Shown here: one piece after another, positions 1 through 8,821 of the stretch
Position numbering within the stretch: position 1 is the stretch's first letter
Layout of the letters: each line of letters begins with the position of its first letter
NCBI GenBank assembly: GCA_030015575.1
Contig: CM057347.1
Span: 410,224,248-410,288,247, forward strand
Direction: 5' to 3'
Length of the DNA stretch: 64,000 nucleotides
Source of the DNA: Agapanthus africanus
Lineage: Eukaryota; Streptophyta; Magnoliopsida; Asparagales; Amaryllidaceae
Notes under the pieces: generated by a model
What the model was told of the DNA's origin: nothing
Database searches by the model: none
The model's input: only the letters and a program-made list of their open reading frames with translations
Made by a program: the position numbers and the translations under genes

Positions 1-2
1 CT

Positions 3-473
3 AAGGCCATATCAATGGGCATGAAGCTACCATCCTCTGAAGGAAACATTACTGGTGAAGTGGAAATGCACCCCTCCTATTGCTTATATCATCGGAAGAT
101 TTTGCACCCCACTGAAGAGTGCAAAGCTTTCAATAGATGGTGGCAAGGATATGTTGCCCATCAACAGCATTTTAAGTGGGAGAAGCGCAAAACTCGCCGG
201 GAGCAGAAAAATGCGACCGAAGGGTTTAACAGAACTACCGGTGATTGTCGCATGGTTAACGCCGAGAGATCACAAGTGCTTACATTCGGGAGCGACTCTG
301 ACGAGGAGCTGGCTCTTAGCCCCCTCTTTAAAGAGTCCACCTCGGGAAGAGAAGAAGAGACAAAGGTCTGCGAAAATATCCGGCTGCGTAATCGCACGCT
401 ACCCGAAAAGAATCTCGGACCTTCAAATAAAAAGATAAAGGGAAGGAAAAAGTCGCTGAGGATATTGCCCTAG
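3..473 (+). CDS. gag C-terminal part, Tat-lineage element A (partial)
   Basis: The frame is already open at the window edge, so this is the tail of a longer gag. Around residues 22-36 of the ATG at base 15 it carries YCLYHRKILHPTEEC, a Cys/His cluster of the zinc-knuckle-like type seen in Tat gag proteins; a basic, Lys/Arg-rich tail follows. Gag binds the element's RNA in the virus-like particle. The pol ORF follows about 55 bases later. A similar cluster occurs again inside the pol ORF. The protease-RT ORF downstream confirms the assignment. The lineage call rests on motif likeness, not a search. Confidence 0.7.
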   Translation, partial: KAISMGMKLPSSEGNITGEVEMHPSYCLYHRKILHPTEECKAFNRWWQGYVAHQQHFKWEKRKTRREQKNATEGFNRTTGDCRMVNAERSQVLTFGSDSDEELALSPLFKESTSGREEETKVCENIRLRNRTLPEKNLGPSNKKIKGRKKSLRILP

Positions 474-526
474 ATGACCAAGTCATAGAAGAGCTAACTG
501 CCAAGGACCCGCCAAAGAGAAATAAG

Positions 527-3500
527 GTGGATTACAACGTCGTAGCGCATCTGAGGAAGCTACCCTCGCAGCTCAGTATTCTTGACGCCCTTTTACTATC
601 AAAAGAGGCAAGAGATTCATTAATCAAGGCACTGCAGGATCCGGAACAATTCCAACCTTTCCTAGCTGAAGAAAAGATGAAGGATGAATTGGAGGAAGTG
701 CACACGGCCGATGTCACTTTTGGCGATGAAGACCTTCTCCTTGGGACGTGTGAACACAATCGCCCCCTCTATGTCTCGGGATATTGCCACAATATAAAGA
801 TAGGCAAAATCTTGATCGACAATGGATCCTCCGTTAATCTCCTTAATGTGCGGGTGTTAAAAGAAATCTGCATGAGCGTCCAGCACCTTGCTCGGGACAA
901 GATCACCATCTCCGGGTTTGACTCCCAGTCATCAAGAACTCTTAGGTCTGTGATACTGACACTACGCTTCGGGCTACTCATCACGGATATTAAGTTCTAC
1001 ATCCTAGACGCCAAGACTTGTTACAATGCTTTGCTCGGCCGACCATGGTTACACGAGTACAACATCATCCCTTCTACACAACATCAGTGTATGAAGTATT
1101 TTAAGGATGGTTTCGAGTATACCGTGATGGGAGAACTGAACCCGTTCTCTGTGAACGAGATCCGCAAATATGAAGATGCCAAATACTTCTTACCGGATTT
1201 CGAAGACACGGAGAGGTGTCACAAGCCGAAGAATAAAGCTAATGCCACCATCCCTGTCTTCGGCAGTGATACCGAGGAGGAGGAGGAGATGATTTACTCA
1301 GGTCCACCCCAATACAACAAACCAGGACCATCCGCTCCTACGTTGATCTTTGGTAGCGACTCGGAAGATGAGGTCCATGCTGTATTCTCTGCTCGACCTT
1401 CAATACAAACGTTCGCTGACGAAGAGCAAAGTCTGCAAGTCGCCATGGTTCCACCTAAACACCATAAAGAACTGGATGCACTTGGTATCTATAGTGTAGA
1501 GGAGCTGCGGACGTTCTATGTCCCTCCCAGGCGAAGAGGTGAAAAGGCAATTCTATTGTACCGCTCTGAGAAAACCAAAGTGGAGAAAGAGATCTGGCAT
1601 GGTGGGAATCCTACGCTTGACAGGTTTCAACCCATCCGTCTGCCCAGATATTATACAAAAGGCTTGAAAAGGCTGTTGAAGCGCCAGGGGATATCCTTTA
1701 AACAGACCGCTCGAAAAGCCAAATTCTATGACAGGGTCTGGAACGTTCCCGGGACTCAACACAAGCTGCCTAATGGGAGAATGGAAACAATCGGGCTTGG
1801 ATACATTCGGTCCAAGAAACGAGGGCTACTCCATGGTTGCTGCGTCGTGCATGACTTCGATGAAGAAGCTGATGCTCAATGGGAAGATGCTAATCCTGAA
1901 CCAGTAAAAGTTCCAGATGCAAAAGTGCCCAGTCCGTCGTTCGAAGAACAAATGGACAAGCTTATAAGGGAAGCTGGTCAAAAAGTCCGAGACGACCATA
2001 ACGGCAAAATGGCCATCTACGAGAAAGCCAAAACGCAACGCCTCCTCCAACGAGCTGTGAAAGATGAAGATGCCGCTCCATGTCAACCTGTTATAAGAAA
2101 GACTCGACGCAGAGGTAGAAATAAATCGAAACGCGAAAAAGACGCTCAACAGCAAAAAAGCGGGACTAAGAAGTCACGCAAGCGGGAATCGAGCGGTTTC
2201 AATCTATCCCTCACAAGAAAAATGGGTCGAGCGTACTCTTTTCCTCGGGACAAGACGAAGAAAATACTTGACCTCGCTCTAAAACATCAGATGCTTACAC
2301 TGCCGGAGTCTAAACACCCCGAACAAGCAGGCGAAGTCTCACACCCAGACTATTGCTTTTATCACCGAGTGGTAGAGCATCCTTTCGAAGACTGCTTCAC
2401 CTTCAAGAATTGGGTCAAAGATCAGCATCAGCTTGGCAAGTTCGCTCTGTCTGACAACAGGAGGGTAACGCGGCCACAGAAGCACGAACCCAAGGCCACG
2501 AAAGAAGAACCAGTTCCACATTGGGCTTGGAAGCAAATTCGTACTTGTCACATGATAACAATATTAAAAGAAGAGCCCGAGAATATGGATGACCTTCCTT
2601 GGTGCTTCGAAAACAGCAACGACGAAGTGATCTCAGAATTTCCACCGGCACCAAAAGAACTGGAAGATGGAATACATACCACTGCGGATAACCTCAAGAA
2701 ATTTGAGTTGGGGACGGCGAATGACCCGCGACCGACATTCGTCAGCGAGCTGCTGTCTGAAGAAAGGGTGGTTGCATTAAAAGACCTGCTTATGCAGCAT
2801 AGAGATTGCTTCGCATGGAACTATTCCGAAATGCCGGGATTAGATCCAGAAATTGCTGTGCACAAATTGGCGATATCCCCGGACGTCAAGCCAGTCAAGC
2901 AGGCACCAAGAAGAATGCGGCTCGAGCTTGAGATGAGCATCAATGCTGAGCTCAAGAAGCTGATCGACTCTGGCTTCATCCAGGAGGTTCAATATCCTGA
3001 ATGGATCGCCAACATCGTCCCGGTGATGAACAAAAATGGGACAGTGCGCATATGCGTGGACTTCCGGGATCTCAATAAAGCCTGCCCGAAGGATGATTTT
3101 CCAGTGCCAGTCACCGAACTGATGATAGAAAATACGTCCACTCATGAGGTTTTCTCCTTCATGGACGGCTCGTCAGGGTATAATCAGATAAAGATGCATC
3201 CCAAAGACCAGAAGCACACCGCCTTCAGGACTCCTTTGGGTATATTCTGCTACAAGGTGACGCCCTTCGGTTTAAAGAATGCCGGTGCCACCTATCAGAG
3301 AGCCATGACGCAGATCTTTAATGACCTTATACACGAAATCGTCGAATGCTATATTGACGATCTCGTGGTTAAAAGCAAATCATACGAGGAACATCTCGAG
3401 TATCTGAAGACCGTATTTCAACGCCTTCGACAATACAACTTGAAGATGAACCCGCTCAAGTGTGCATTCGGAGTTTCCTCGGGCAAATTCCTGGGATTCA

Positions 3501-3847
3501 TCGTCCGACACCGAGGTATTGAGATAGATCCGTCGAAGATCAAGGCGATCATGGAAATGCCTCCGCCAAGAACTCTCAAACAGCTGCGGTCTCTCCAAGG
3601 AAAGCTTGCGTATATATGGCGATTTATAGCCAACCTTTCAGGAAAGTGCCGTCCTTACAGCCACCTGATGAAGAAGGGAACCCCGTTCATCTGGGATCAT
3701 AAATGCCAAGACGTGCTGGATGAAATCAAGCAGTACCTCCAGAATCCGCCAGTGTTGGCTGCTCCGGTCAAGAGAAAGCCCCTCATTCTTTATACAACCG
3801 CCCTCGAAGGTTCCTTAGGCGCATTATGGACGCAAGAGAACGACTAA
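527..3847 (+). CDS. pol: pol part 1: aspartic protease and reverse transcriptase (Tat lineage)
   Basis: Open for 1106 codons. Residues about 75-175 hold the retropepsin domain with the ILIDNGSSVNLL active-site segment and a later NALLGRPWL segment. Residues about 250-620 are an acidic then basic linker with repeated FGSDSE motifs. Around residues 600-625 lies a second Cys/His cluster (YCFYHRVVEHPFEDC). Residues about 780-1000 are the reverse transcriptase: FMDGSSGYNQIKMHPKD, the FGLKNAGATYQR region and the YIDD catalytic box near residue 942, followed by the thumb and the start of the connection region. Protease matures Gag-Pol; RT copies the RNA. The long protease-RT spacer is typical of Tat/Ogre pol. 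Part of a fossil copy. Confidence 0.92.
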   Translation: MDYNVVAHLRKLPSQLSILDALLLSKEARDSLIKALQDPEQFQPFLAEEKMKDELEEVHTADVTFGDEDLLLGTCEHNRPLYVSGYCHNIKIGKILIDNGSSVNLLNVRVLKEICMSVQHLARDKITISGFDSQSSRTLRSVILTLRFGLLITDIKFYILDAKTCYNALLGRPWLHEYNIIPSTQHQCMKYFKDGFEYTVMGELNPFSVNEIRKYEDAKYFLPDFEDTERCHKPKNKANATIPVFGSDTEEEEEMIYSGPPQYNKPGPSAPTLIFGSDSEDEVHAVFSARPSIQTFADEEQSLQVAMVPPKHHKELDALGIYSVEELRTFYVPPRRRGEKAILLYRSEKTKVEKEIWHGGNPTLDRFQPIRLPRYYTKGLKRLLKRQGISFKQTARKAKFYDRVWNVPGTQHKLPNGRMETIGLGYIRSKKRGLLHGCCVVHDFDEEADAQWEDANPEPVKVPDAKVPSPSFEEQMDKLIREAGQKVRDDHNGKMAIYEKAKTQRLLQRAVKDEDAAPCQPVIRKTRRRGRNKSKREKDAQQQKSGTKKSRKRESSGFNLSLTRKMGRAYSFPRDKTKKILDLALKHQMLTLPESKHPEQAGEVSHPDYCFYHRVVEHPFEDCFTFKNWVKDQHQLGKFALSDNRRVTRPQKHEPKATKEEPVPHWAWKQIRTCHMITILKEEPENMDDLPWCFENSNDEVISEFPPAPKELEDGIHTTADNLKKFELGTANDPRPTFVSELLSEERVVALKDLLMQHRDCFAWNYSEMPGLDPEIAVHKLAISPDVKPVKQAPRRMRLELEMSINAELKKLIDSGFIQEVQYPEWIANIVPVMNKNGTVRICVDFRDLNKACPKDDFPVPVTELMIENTSTHEVFSFMDGSSGYNQIKMHPKDQKHTAFRTPLGIFCYKVTPFGLKNAGATYQRAMTQIFNDLIHEIVECYIDDLVVKSKSYEEHLEYLKTVFQRLRQYNLKMNPLKCAFGVSSGKFLGFIVRHRGIEIDPSKIKAIMEMPPPRTLKQLRSLQGKLAYIWRFIANLSGKCRPYSHLMKKGTPFIWDHKCQDVLDEIKQYLQNPPVLAAPVKRKPLILYTTALEGSLGALWTQEND

Positions 3848-3934
3848 GGGAAAGAAAGAGCACTCTACTACTTAAGTCAAGTTATACTGGGGGCAGAAAG
3901 CAACTACTCCCTCATTGAAAAACACTGCCTGGCG

Positions 3935-4675
3935 TTGATCTTTGCGATAACGAAACCCAGGCACTATGCGTTGGCGCATGAAGTCCGTCTCATTTCGAAG
4001 GTGAACCCCTTTAAATATTTAATGTCGAAGGCCATATTGACGGGGCGACTCGCTAAATGGGCCTTACTCTTGATGGAGTTCTTGATAACCTATCAGCCTC
4101 TCAAGGCAGTGAAAGGCCAGGCCATTGCCGACTTCCTCGCTGAACATCCGATACCCGCCGATTCTCCTCTGAATTGCAATTTTCCAGACGAACATGCGTT
4201 TGATGCGATCGACGGTGGTGATACCCCATGGGAGCTTTATTTCGATCGAGCATCTTCCATGAAGAAGCGCAAACAAAGTATGCCCATAATCAAATCGGGG
4301 GTAGGCCTTATCTTCGTGACTCCACAAGGAGGGATAATGCGTTTTGCTTTCTCCTTAACAGAACCGAGGACAAACAATGAAGCCGAATATGAAGCTTTAA
4401 TAGCAGGCCTCGAGATCACCATCGACATGGGAATTGAAAACCTTCTCATATACGGAGACTCCCAACTGGTCGTCAGCCAAGTAAATGGCGACTACCAAAC
4501 GTGCAAACCAGAATTGGTGAAGTACGGCGAAAAGGTGCAACAACTCTTGACCCAAATTCCTTCCTACACCTTGGAAAACATACCGCGCGCGGAAAACAGC
4601 AAAGCGGATGCATTAGCCAAGCTCTCTAAAGAATTGGCTGACGAGAACCTCGATGACGTCAGAATCGTGGTATAA
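3935..4675 (+). CDS. pol: pol part 2: connection region and RNase H (Tat lineage)
   Basis: The first ~90 residues read like the RT-RNase H connection of plant gypsy elements (KPRHYALAHEV, KWALLLMEF, KGQAIADFLAEHP). Residues about 95-240 are an RNase H: WELYFDRASS start, the NNEAEYEALIAGLE helix, the LLIYGDSQLVVSQVNG strand and a C-terminal AENSKADALAKLS. A second, plant-type RNase H of this kind is characteristic of Tat elements. It lies between the RT block and the integrase block on the same strand and is part of the same pol. Role: degrading the RNA of the RNA-DNA hybrid. Confidence 0.88.
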   Translation: MIFAITKPRHYALAHEVRLISKVNPFKYLMSKAILTGRLAKWALLLMEFLITYQPLKAVKGQAIADFLAEHPIPADSPLNCNFPDEHAFDAIDGGDTPWELYFDRASSMKKRKQSMPIIKSGVGLIFVTPQGGIMRFAFSLTEPRTNNEAEYEALIAGLEITIDMGIENLLIYGDSQLVVSQVNGDYQTCKPELVKYGEKVQQLLTQIPSYTLENIPRAENSKADALAKLSKELADENLDDVRIVV

Positions 4676-4684
4676 AGCCGTCGG

Positions 4685-5989
4685 GTGCTTGCCCCAGCAG
4701 AAATATCTCCGGAATCATCCGAAGAAAAGGGAGCGACTGAGCAAATGGCTATACAAATAAATAACCGGGGAAAGGCTAAGGATTGGAGGGAAGTCTTTAT
4801 AGACTACTTCAAATACCGTCGAACGCCCGAAGATGCGTCCTCAAGACATCAGCTTATGAAACGAGCTATGTCTTTCGCCTTCATCAATGATACTCTGTAC
4901 AAGAGGTCGTTTGATTCTCTGTGGTTGAGATGTCTGGGACCTAAAGAGGCAAAAAGAGTCGTTCAGGAAGTTCACGACGGACTCTGCGGTTCTCAAGCAG
5001 GCCTAAAGATGAAGTTGAAGATTAAACGGATGGGCTATTATTGGCCAACGATGATTCAAGACTGCCTTGAGTATGCGAAGCAGTGCCACCCATACCAAAT
5101 CCATGGGGACTTCATCCACCGGCATCCAAATCCGCTACACCCGACAGTGGCTAGCTGGCCATTTGAAATGTGGGGAACTGACATAGTCGGCCCCATCGAA
5201 CCAGCATCGTCCAGGGGACATCGTTTCATCCTGGCAACGACTGACTACTTCTCCAAATGGGCAGAAGCAGTACCGTTAAGAGAAGTGAAGACGGAGAATA
5301 TCCTTTATTTCTTCAAGACGCACGTCATATATCGGTTTGGAACTCCGCGACAGATCATATCCGATAATGGGCCAGCTTATAGAAGACATAAGATCAGTCG
5401 CTTCGCGCAACAATACAATATAGACTGGAGATATTCCTCGGTTTATAATCCACGAGCTAACGGTCTGGCCGAGGCCTTCAACAAGATCTTGACAAAGATC
5501 ATGAAGAAGACGGTTTCCCAAAATAAGAAGGACTGGCACGAGAGACTGCAAGAAGCTCTCTGGGCGTATCAAACTACGTTTAAAATGGCCACAAACACAA
5601 CGCCATATGCGTTGGTATTCGGTACGGAAGCAGTACTCCCCCTCGAAATAGAGTTACCCTATCTACGGGTGGCAGTCCACTACGAGCTGACGGACGAAGA
5701 AAATGCTCACCTTCGGCTTGAGGAGCATGATGCCCTTGATGAATCCCGACTCATAGCGCAACAAAATCTGGAGGCCTATAAAGCAAAGATGACGCACTCA
5801 TATGAAAGATTGACCCGGCCAAGGACATTCCGCCAAGGCGAACCCGTACTAGTGGTCAAAAGGCCTATGATCCCCAATCGCGCCAAGCGGGGAAAATTTG
5901 AGCCAAACTATGAAGGCCCGTACATCATAGATAAGGTCTACCAGGGTGGAGCCTATCTACTCATGGATATGCACGGTGAAAGGCCTTAA
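4685..5989 (+). CDS. pol: pol part 3: integrase (Tat lineage)
   Basis: Residues about 90-150 contain the His/Cys zinc-binding region (VHDGLCG...YYWPTM...CLEYAKQC). Residues about 155-330 are the integrase core: WGTDIVGPI with the first acidic residue, IISDNGPAY with the second, and GLAEAFNKI with the third (DDE arrangement). The C-terminal part (FRQGEPVLVVKRP, GKFEPNYEGPYIIDKV) is the GPF/Y-like module of gypsy integrases. No chromodomain is seen, as expected for Tat rather than chromoviruses. Integrase inserts the DNA copy into the host chromosome. It ends just before the long non-coding 3' region. Confidence 0.92.
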   Translation: MLAPAEISPESSEEKGATEQMAIQINNRGKAKDWREVFIDYFKYRRTPEDASSRHQLMKRAMSFAFINDTLYKRSFDSLWLRCLGPKEAKRVVQEVHDGLCGSQAGLKMKLKIKRMGYYWPTMIQDCLEYAKQCHPYQIHGDFIHRHPNPLHPTVASWPFEMWGTDIVGPIEPASSRGHRFILATTDYFSKWAEAVPLREVKTENILYFFKTHVIYRFGTPRQIISDNGPAYRRHKISRFAQQYNIDWRYSSVYNPRANGLAEAFNKILTKIMKKTVSQNKKDWHERLQEALWAYQTTFKMATNTTPYALVFGTEAVLPLEIELPYLRVAVHYELTDEENAHLRLEEHDALDESRLIAQQNLEAYKAKMTHSYERLTRPRTFRQGEPVLVVKRPMIPNRAKRGKFEPNYEGPYIIDKVYQGGAYLLMDMHGERP

Positions 5990-6121
5990 AGGCCAATAAA
6001 CGGTCGATTCCTAAAGAAAAACTACGCTTAGCGAGTTACTGCTTAGGTCAATGATAGATGACGACGACTATGTCCGCTCGCTATCTTCCTAAGCTCAAAC
6101 TTTATAAGCAGTGGCCAGCCT

Positions 6122-6232
6122 TCTCCTGGACGGACCGAAACGTCCTTAAACTAATAACGGACCGAAACGTGCTTAAACTAACGACGGACTGAAACGTCCT
6201 TAAACCGACGAAGGACCGAAACGTCTTTAAAC
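6122..6232 (+). repeat. micro-hairpin tandem array GGAC-N6-GTCC-TTAAAC
   Basis: About four units of roughly 30 bases, each with GGACCGAAACGTCC (or a close variant) followed by TTAAAC. Each unit can form a 4-bp stem GGAC/GTCC with a six-base loop. The same design recurs at 16190-16430 and, inverted, at 60310-60508, with different loop bases. Confidence 0.75.
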
Positions 6233-6302
6233 TATTACCGCAGCATCTTCAGGCTGACGAGATAAGTAAAATATATATATATATATATAATATATATAAT
6301 AA

Positions 6303-6575
6303 ACGGTATGTCCATAAGCAAAATGGGCACGGATGAAAACCTGAAAGGGCTCCGTAAGTAAAAACAGCAGGGCTACCGGCGAGTGTTCGTGAAAACCCGA
6401 AAGGGCGCGACCTCGTAAAAAAAAGAGAGAGAGAAAATAAAAAGAATATAAAAAAAACGGTATGTCCATAAGCAAAATGGGCACCGACGAAAACCCGAAA
6501 GGGCTCCGTGAGTAAAAACAGCAGGGCTACCGGCGAGTGTTTGTGAAAACCCGAAAGGACGCAACCTCGTTAAAA
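6303..6575 (+). repeat. 154-bp direct duplication with AT/GA microsatellite
   Basis: The stretch starting ACGGTATGTCCATAAGC at 6303 is repeated at 6457 with a few changes. A TA-rich run (about 6268-6300) precedes the first copy and an A/G-rich run separates the two. Small ORFs on the - strand only mirror this duplication. Confidence 0.75.
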
Positions 6576-6580
6576 GACAC

Positions 6581-6795
6581 TTACAGGGTCCTCTCGACCT
6601 TGTAAGAAGAAACCACCCGCGTGAGATCCTAACGACTCACAAGGGAGCAACACACTTAGGGATCCTCACGATTCCTAAGGAGAAACTACACTTGCGAGAT
6701 TCTCACGACTCGTAAGGAGAACTCTCTTATGGGACCCTCACGGCTCATAAGATTTGAAAGTCTTAAGTTACAGAGACCTGAACCTGTTCTTAAGC
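6581..6795 (+). other. hairpin cassette 1 (six serial stem-loops)
   Basis: Six consecutive inverted repeats: 6581-6607 (CTTACA/TGTAAG plus GGTC/GACC), 6622-6641 (GTGAG/CTCAC), 6656-6680 (CTTAGGGATC/GATTCCTAAG), 6692-6717 (CTTGCGAG/CTCGTAAG), 6727-6752 (CTTATG/CATAAG) and 6763-6795 (CTTAAG/CTTAAG with ACAG/CTGT inside). Loops are mostly five bases of the form CTCAC. Spacers are A-rich (GAGAAA). Three other copies exist in the window. Confidence 0.85.
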
Positions 6796-6930
6796 AACCC
6801 CCCACAACCTTCGATATTGCCCTACAAGTGGCTCAGCACTGGCCCTTGTATACAATCCACGGGCACGAATAAGCATTTCCCTAACCAAGTCCCATCCGTG
6901 ACTGGGGATATGTTCGTATGGTGAACTACC

Positions 6931-7142
6931 CTTGTAGGTCCTCTCGATTTATAAGGAGAAAACCCTCTTGTAGGATCCTTACGACTTACAGAGGAACATA
7001 CACTTAGGATCCTCACGATTCCTAAGGAGAAAATACACCTACGAGATCCTCACGACTTGTAGGGAGAAATACTTTTGTGAGACCCTTACGGCTCATGAAG
7101 TCAAAAGCCTTAGCCGACAGGACCTTAACCCTGTTCGCTAAG
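6931..7142 (+). other. hairpin cassette 2
   Basis: Same order of six stem-loops as cassette 1, with different stem bases but pairing largely kept: TTGTAGG..., TGTAGGATC..., CTTAGG/CCTAAG (7003-7026), CCTACGAG/CTTGTAGG (7038-7063), TTGTGAG/CTCATGA, and the last hairpin 7109-7142 with CTTAGC/GCTAAG outside and GACAGG/CCTGTT inside. Confidence 0.82.
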
Positions 7143-7259
7143 ACACCTTTGTTCGACATCGACGGAGGCAAATGATGATTCGCTCCTGGCAATATCCTAG
7201 TTGTAGCGGTGCTGATGCCGAAATCGGTGTCTAATTTCAGATTTACGGCGAAAAGCCGG

Positions 7260-7500
7260 TAGGCCGCACATGCATACGAAATAGCCGAAATGATGGGGCA
7301 ACTTGCAATAAAAAGCAGCAAGTAAAAACGTATGCATACAAAACAGCCAAAATGATTGGGCAACTCGCAATAAAAAGCAGCGAGTAAAAATAAAATAAAT
7401 AGCCGAAATGATTGGGCACCGCGAAAAATTAGCCGAAATGATTGGGCAATCGCGACCTTCGCGATCAAAAGCTGAAATGATAGAGCATCGCGGAAATAAA
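7260..7500 (+). repeat. imperfect ~50-70-bp tandem repeat (AGCCGAAATGATTGGGCA)
   Basis: Four to five imperfect units share AGCCGAAATGATTGGGCA followed by a variable CGC/AGC-rich tail. ORFs over it on the - strand are by-products of the repeat. Confidence 0.65.
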
Positions 7501-7755
7501 ACAATAAAAATGAATGAAACTTTTGCCCTACAGTTGAGATCACATCGATCCCTATATACAATCCAAGGGCACAAACAAAAAAGGGACTACATTTCCCCAC
7601 CAGGCCGCGTCAAAGGGAAGCCAGATCTCGACGACCACATATACGGCCTGGAGACCGACAGCGGCGTTCCTCCTCATTCGAGCAAGACACGGACCTGGCA
7701 TCACCAATCGGAGCTACAGTAAAGTCTCCAATTCCAAGGCTCTACGGTTCACAGA

Positions 7756-8320
7756 CAACCTAGAGTTAATCAACGACCTCCATCTCGGAAACAAGTCAGC
7801 AACGACCTCCGTCTCGGAAACAAGTCAGCCAACGACCTCCGTCTCGGAAACAAGTCAGTCAATAACCTCCATTTCGGAAATAAGTCAGCAACGACCTCCG
7901 TCTCGGAAACAAGTCAATCAACGATCTCCGTCTCGGAAATAAGTCAGCCAATGACCTCCGTCTCGGAAACAAGTCAATCAACGACATCCGTCTCGGAAAC
8001 AAGTCAACCAACGACATCCGTCTCGGAAACAAGTCAGCAACGACCTCCGTCTCGGAAACAAGTCAGCCAATGACCTCCGTCTCGGAACAAGTCAACCAAC
8101 GACCTCCGTCTCGGAAACAAGTCAATCAACGATCTCCTTCTCGAAAACAAGTCAATCAACGATCTCCTTCTCGGAAACAAGTCAGCCAACGACATCCGTC
8201 TCGGAAACAAGTCAATCAACGACCTCCGTCTCGGAAACAAGTCAGCCAACGACCTCCGTCTCGGAAACAAGTCAGCCAACGACCTCCGTCTCGGAAACAA
8301 GTCAGCCAACGACCTCCCCG
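7756..8320 (+). repeat. 30-bp minisatellite in the Tat A 3' region
   Basis: About 19 tandem units of 30 (sometimes 29) bases, core CGACCTCCGTCTCGGAAAC followed by AAGTCAGCCAA. Because 30 is divisible by three, both strands stay open and give repetitive ORFs (8070-8408 +, 8034-8348 -), which are not genes. Tandem repeats at this place are known for Tat/Ogre elements. Copy B carries an unrelated 236-bp repeat at the corresponding place. Confidence 0.92.
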
Positions 8321-8364
8321 TCGGAGCAATACTTCGACCCGGAAACAAGTCAACTCACCAACCA

Positions 8365-8577
8365 CTTACGAGTCCTTTCGACTTGTAAGGGAGAAAATTC
8401 TCTTATGAGATCCTTACGACTTATAAGAGAAAACACACTTAGGAATCCTCATGATTCCTAAGGAGAAAATCCACCTACGAGATCCTCTCGATCCGTAGGG
8501 AGAAAAGTCTCTATGAGACCCTCACGGCTCATAGAGTTGAAAAGTCTTAGGCAGCAGATCTGAATCTGCGACCTAAG
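8365..8577 (+). other. hairpin cassette 3
   Basis: The best-preserved copy in element A. Stem-loops: 8365-8389, 8402-8427, 8438-8462 (perfect 10-bp stem CTTAGGAATC/GATTCCTAAG, loop CTCAT), 8475-8498, 8511-8534 (CTATGAG/CTCATAG) and 8546-8577 (CTTAGG/CCTAAG outside, GCAGAT/ATCTGC inside). It sits between the minisatellite and the antisense ORF. Confidence 0.87.
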
Positions 8578-8821
8578 CCATCGTTATCTCTTAGAGAAAT
8601 CTAGATGCTTACTCTATTATCTGTCAATTGTGTTTATCAAGACAGCATGTTGATAGTAAGAGAAGGGAGAAAGCAAAGAAGTAGTACAAAACATTGCAAA
8701 GAAAAATGTGTATCTGTATTTATTAATTTAGTCAAGTACAAGGTGAAGCGTACAAAAGAATAAAGAATGGATACATATTATTTGGAAAAAAAAATTTACA
8801 ATTGTATTGATACAAGGGGAA

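Larger units (their letters stand above)
6000..8760. other. non-coding 3' region of Tat element A
   Basis: About 2.7 kb between the end of integrase and the antisense ORF. I see no coding region. It is an assembly of repeats and hairpins: a micro-hairpin array (6122-6232), a 154-bp duplication (6303-6575), hairpin cassettes 1 and 2 (6581-6795, 6931-7142), an imperfect tandem repeat with GATTGGGCA (7260-7500), a 30-bp minisatellite (7756-8320) and hairpin cassette 3 (8365-8577). The 16-base motif TATACAATCCAyGGGC recurs here (6849, 7555). Confidence 0.8.

Noticed and set aside
7756-8408. CRISPR-like array of 30-bp repeats and repetitive ORFs on both strands
   Set aside because: Units abut without unique spacers; open frames follow from the 30-bp (10-codon) period. 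It is a minisatellite in a retrotransposon 3' region.
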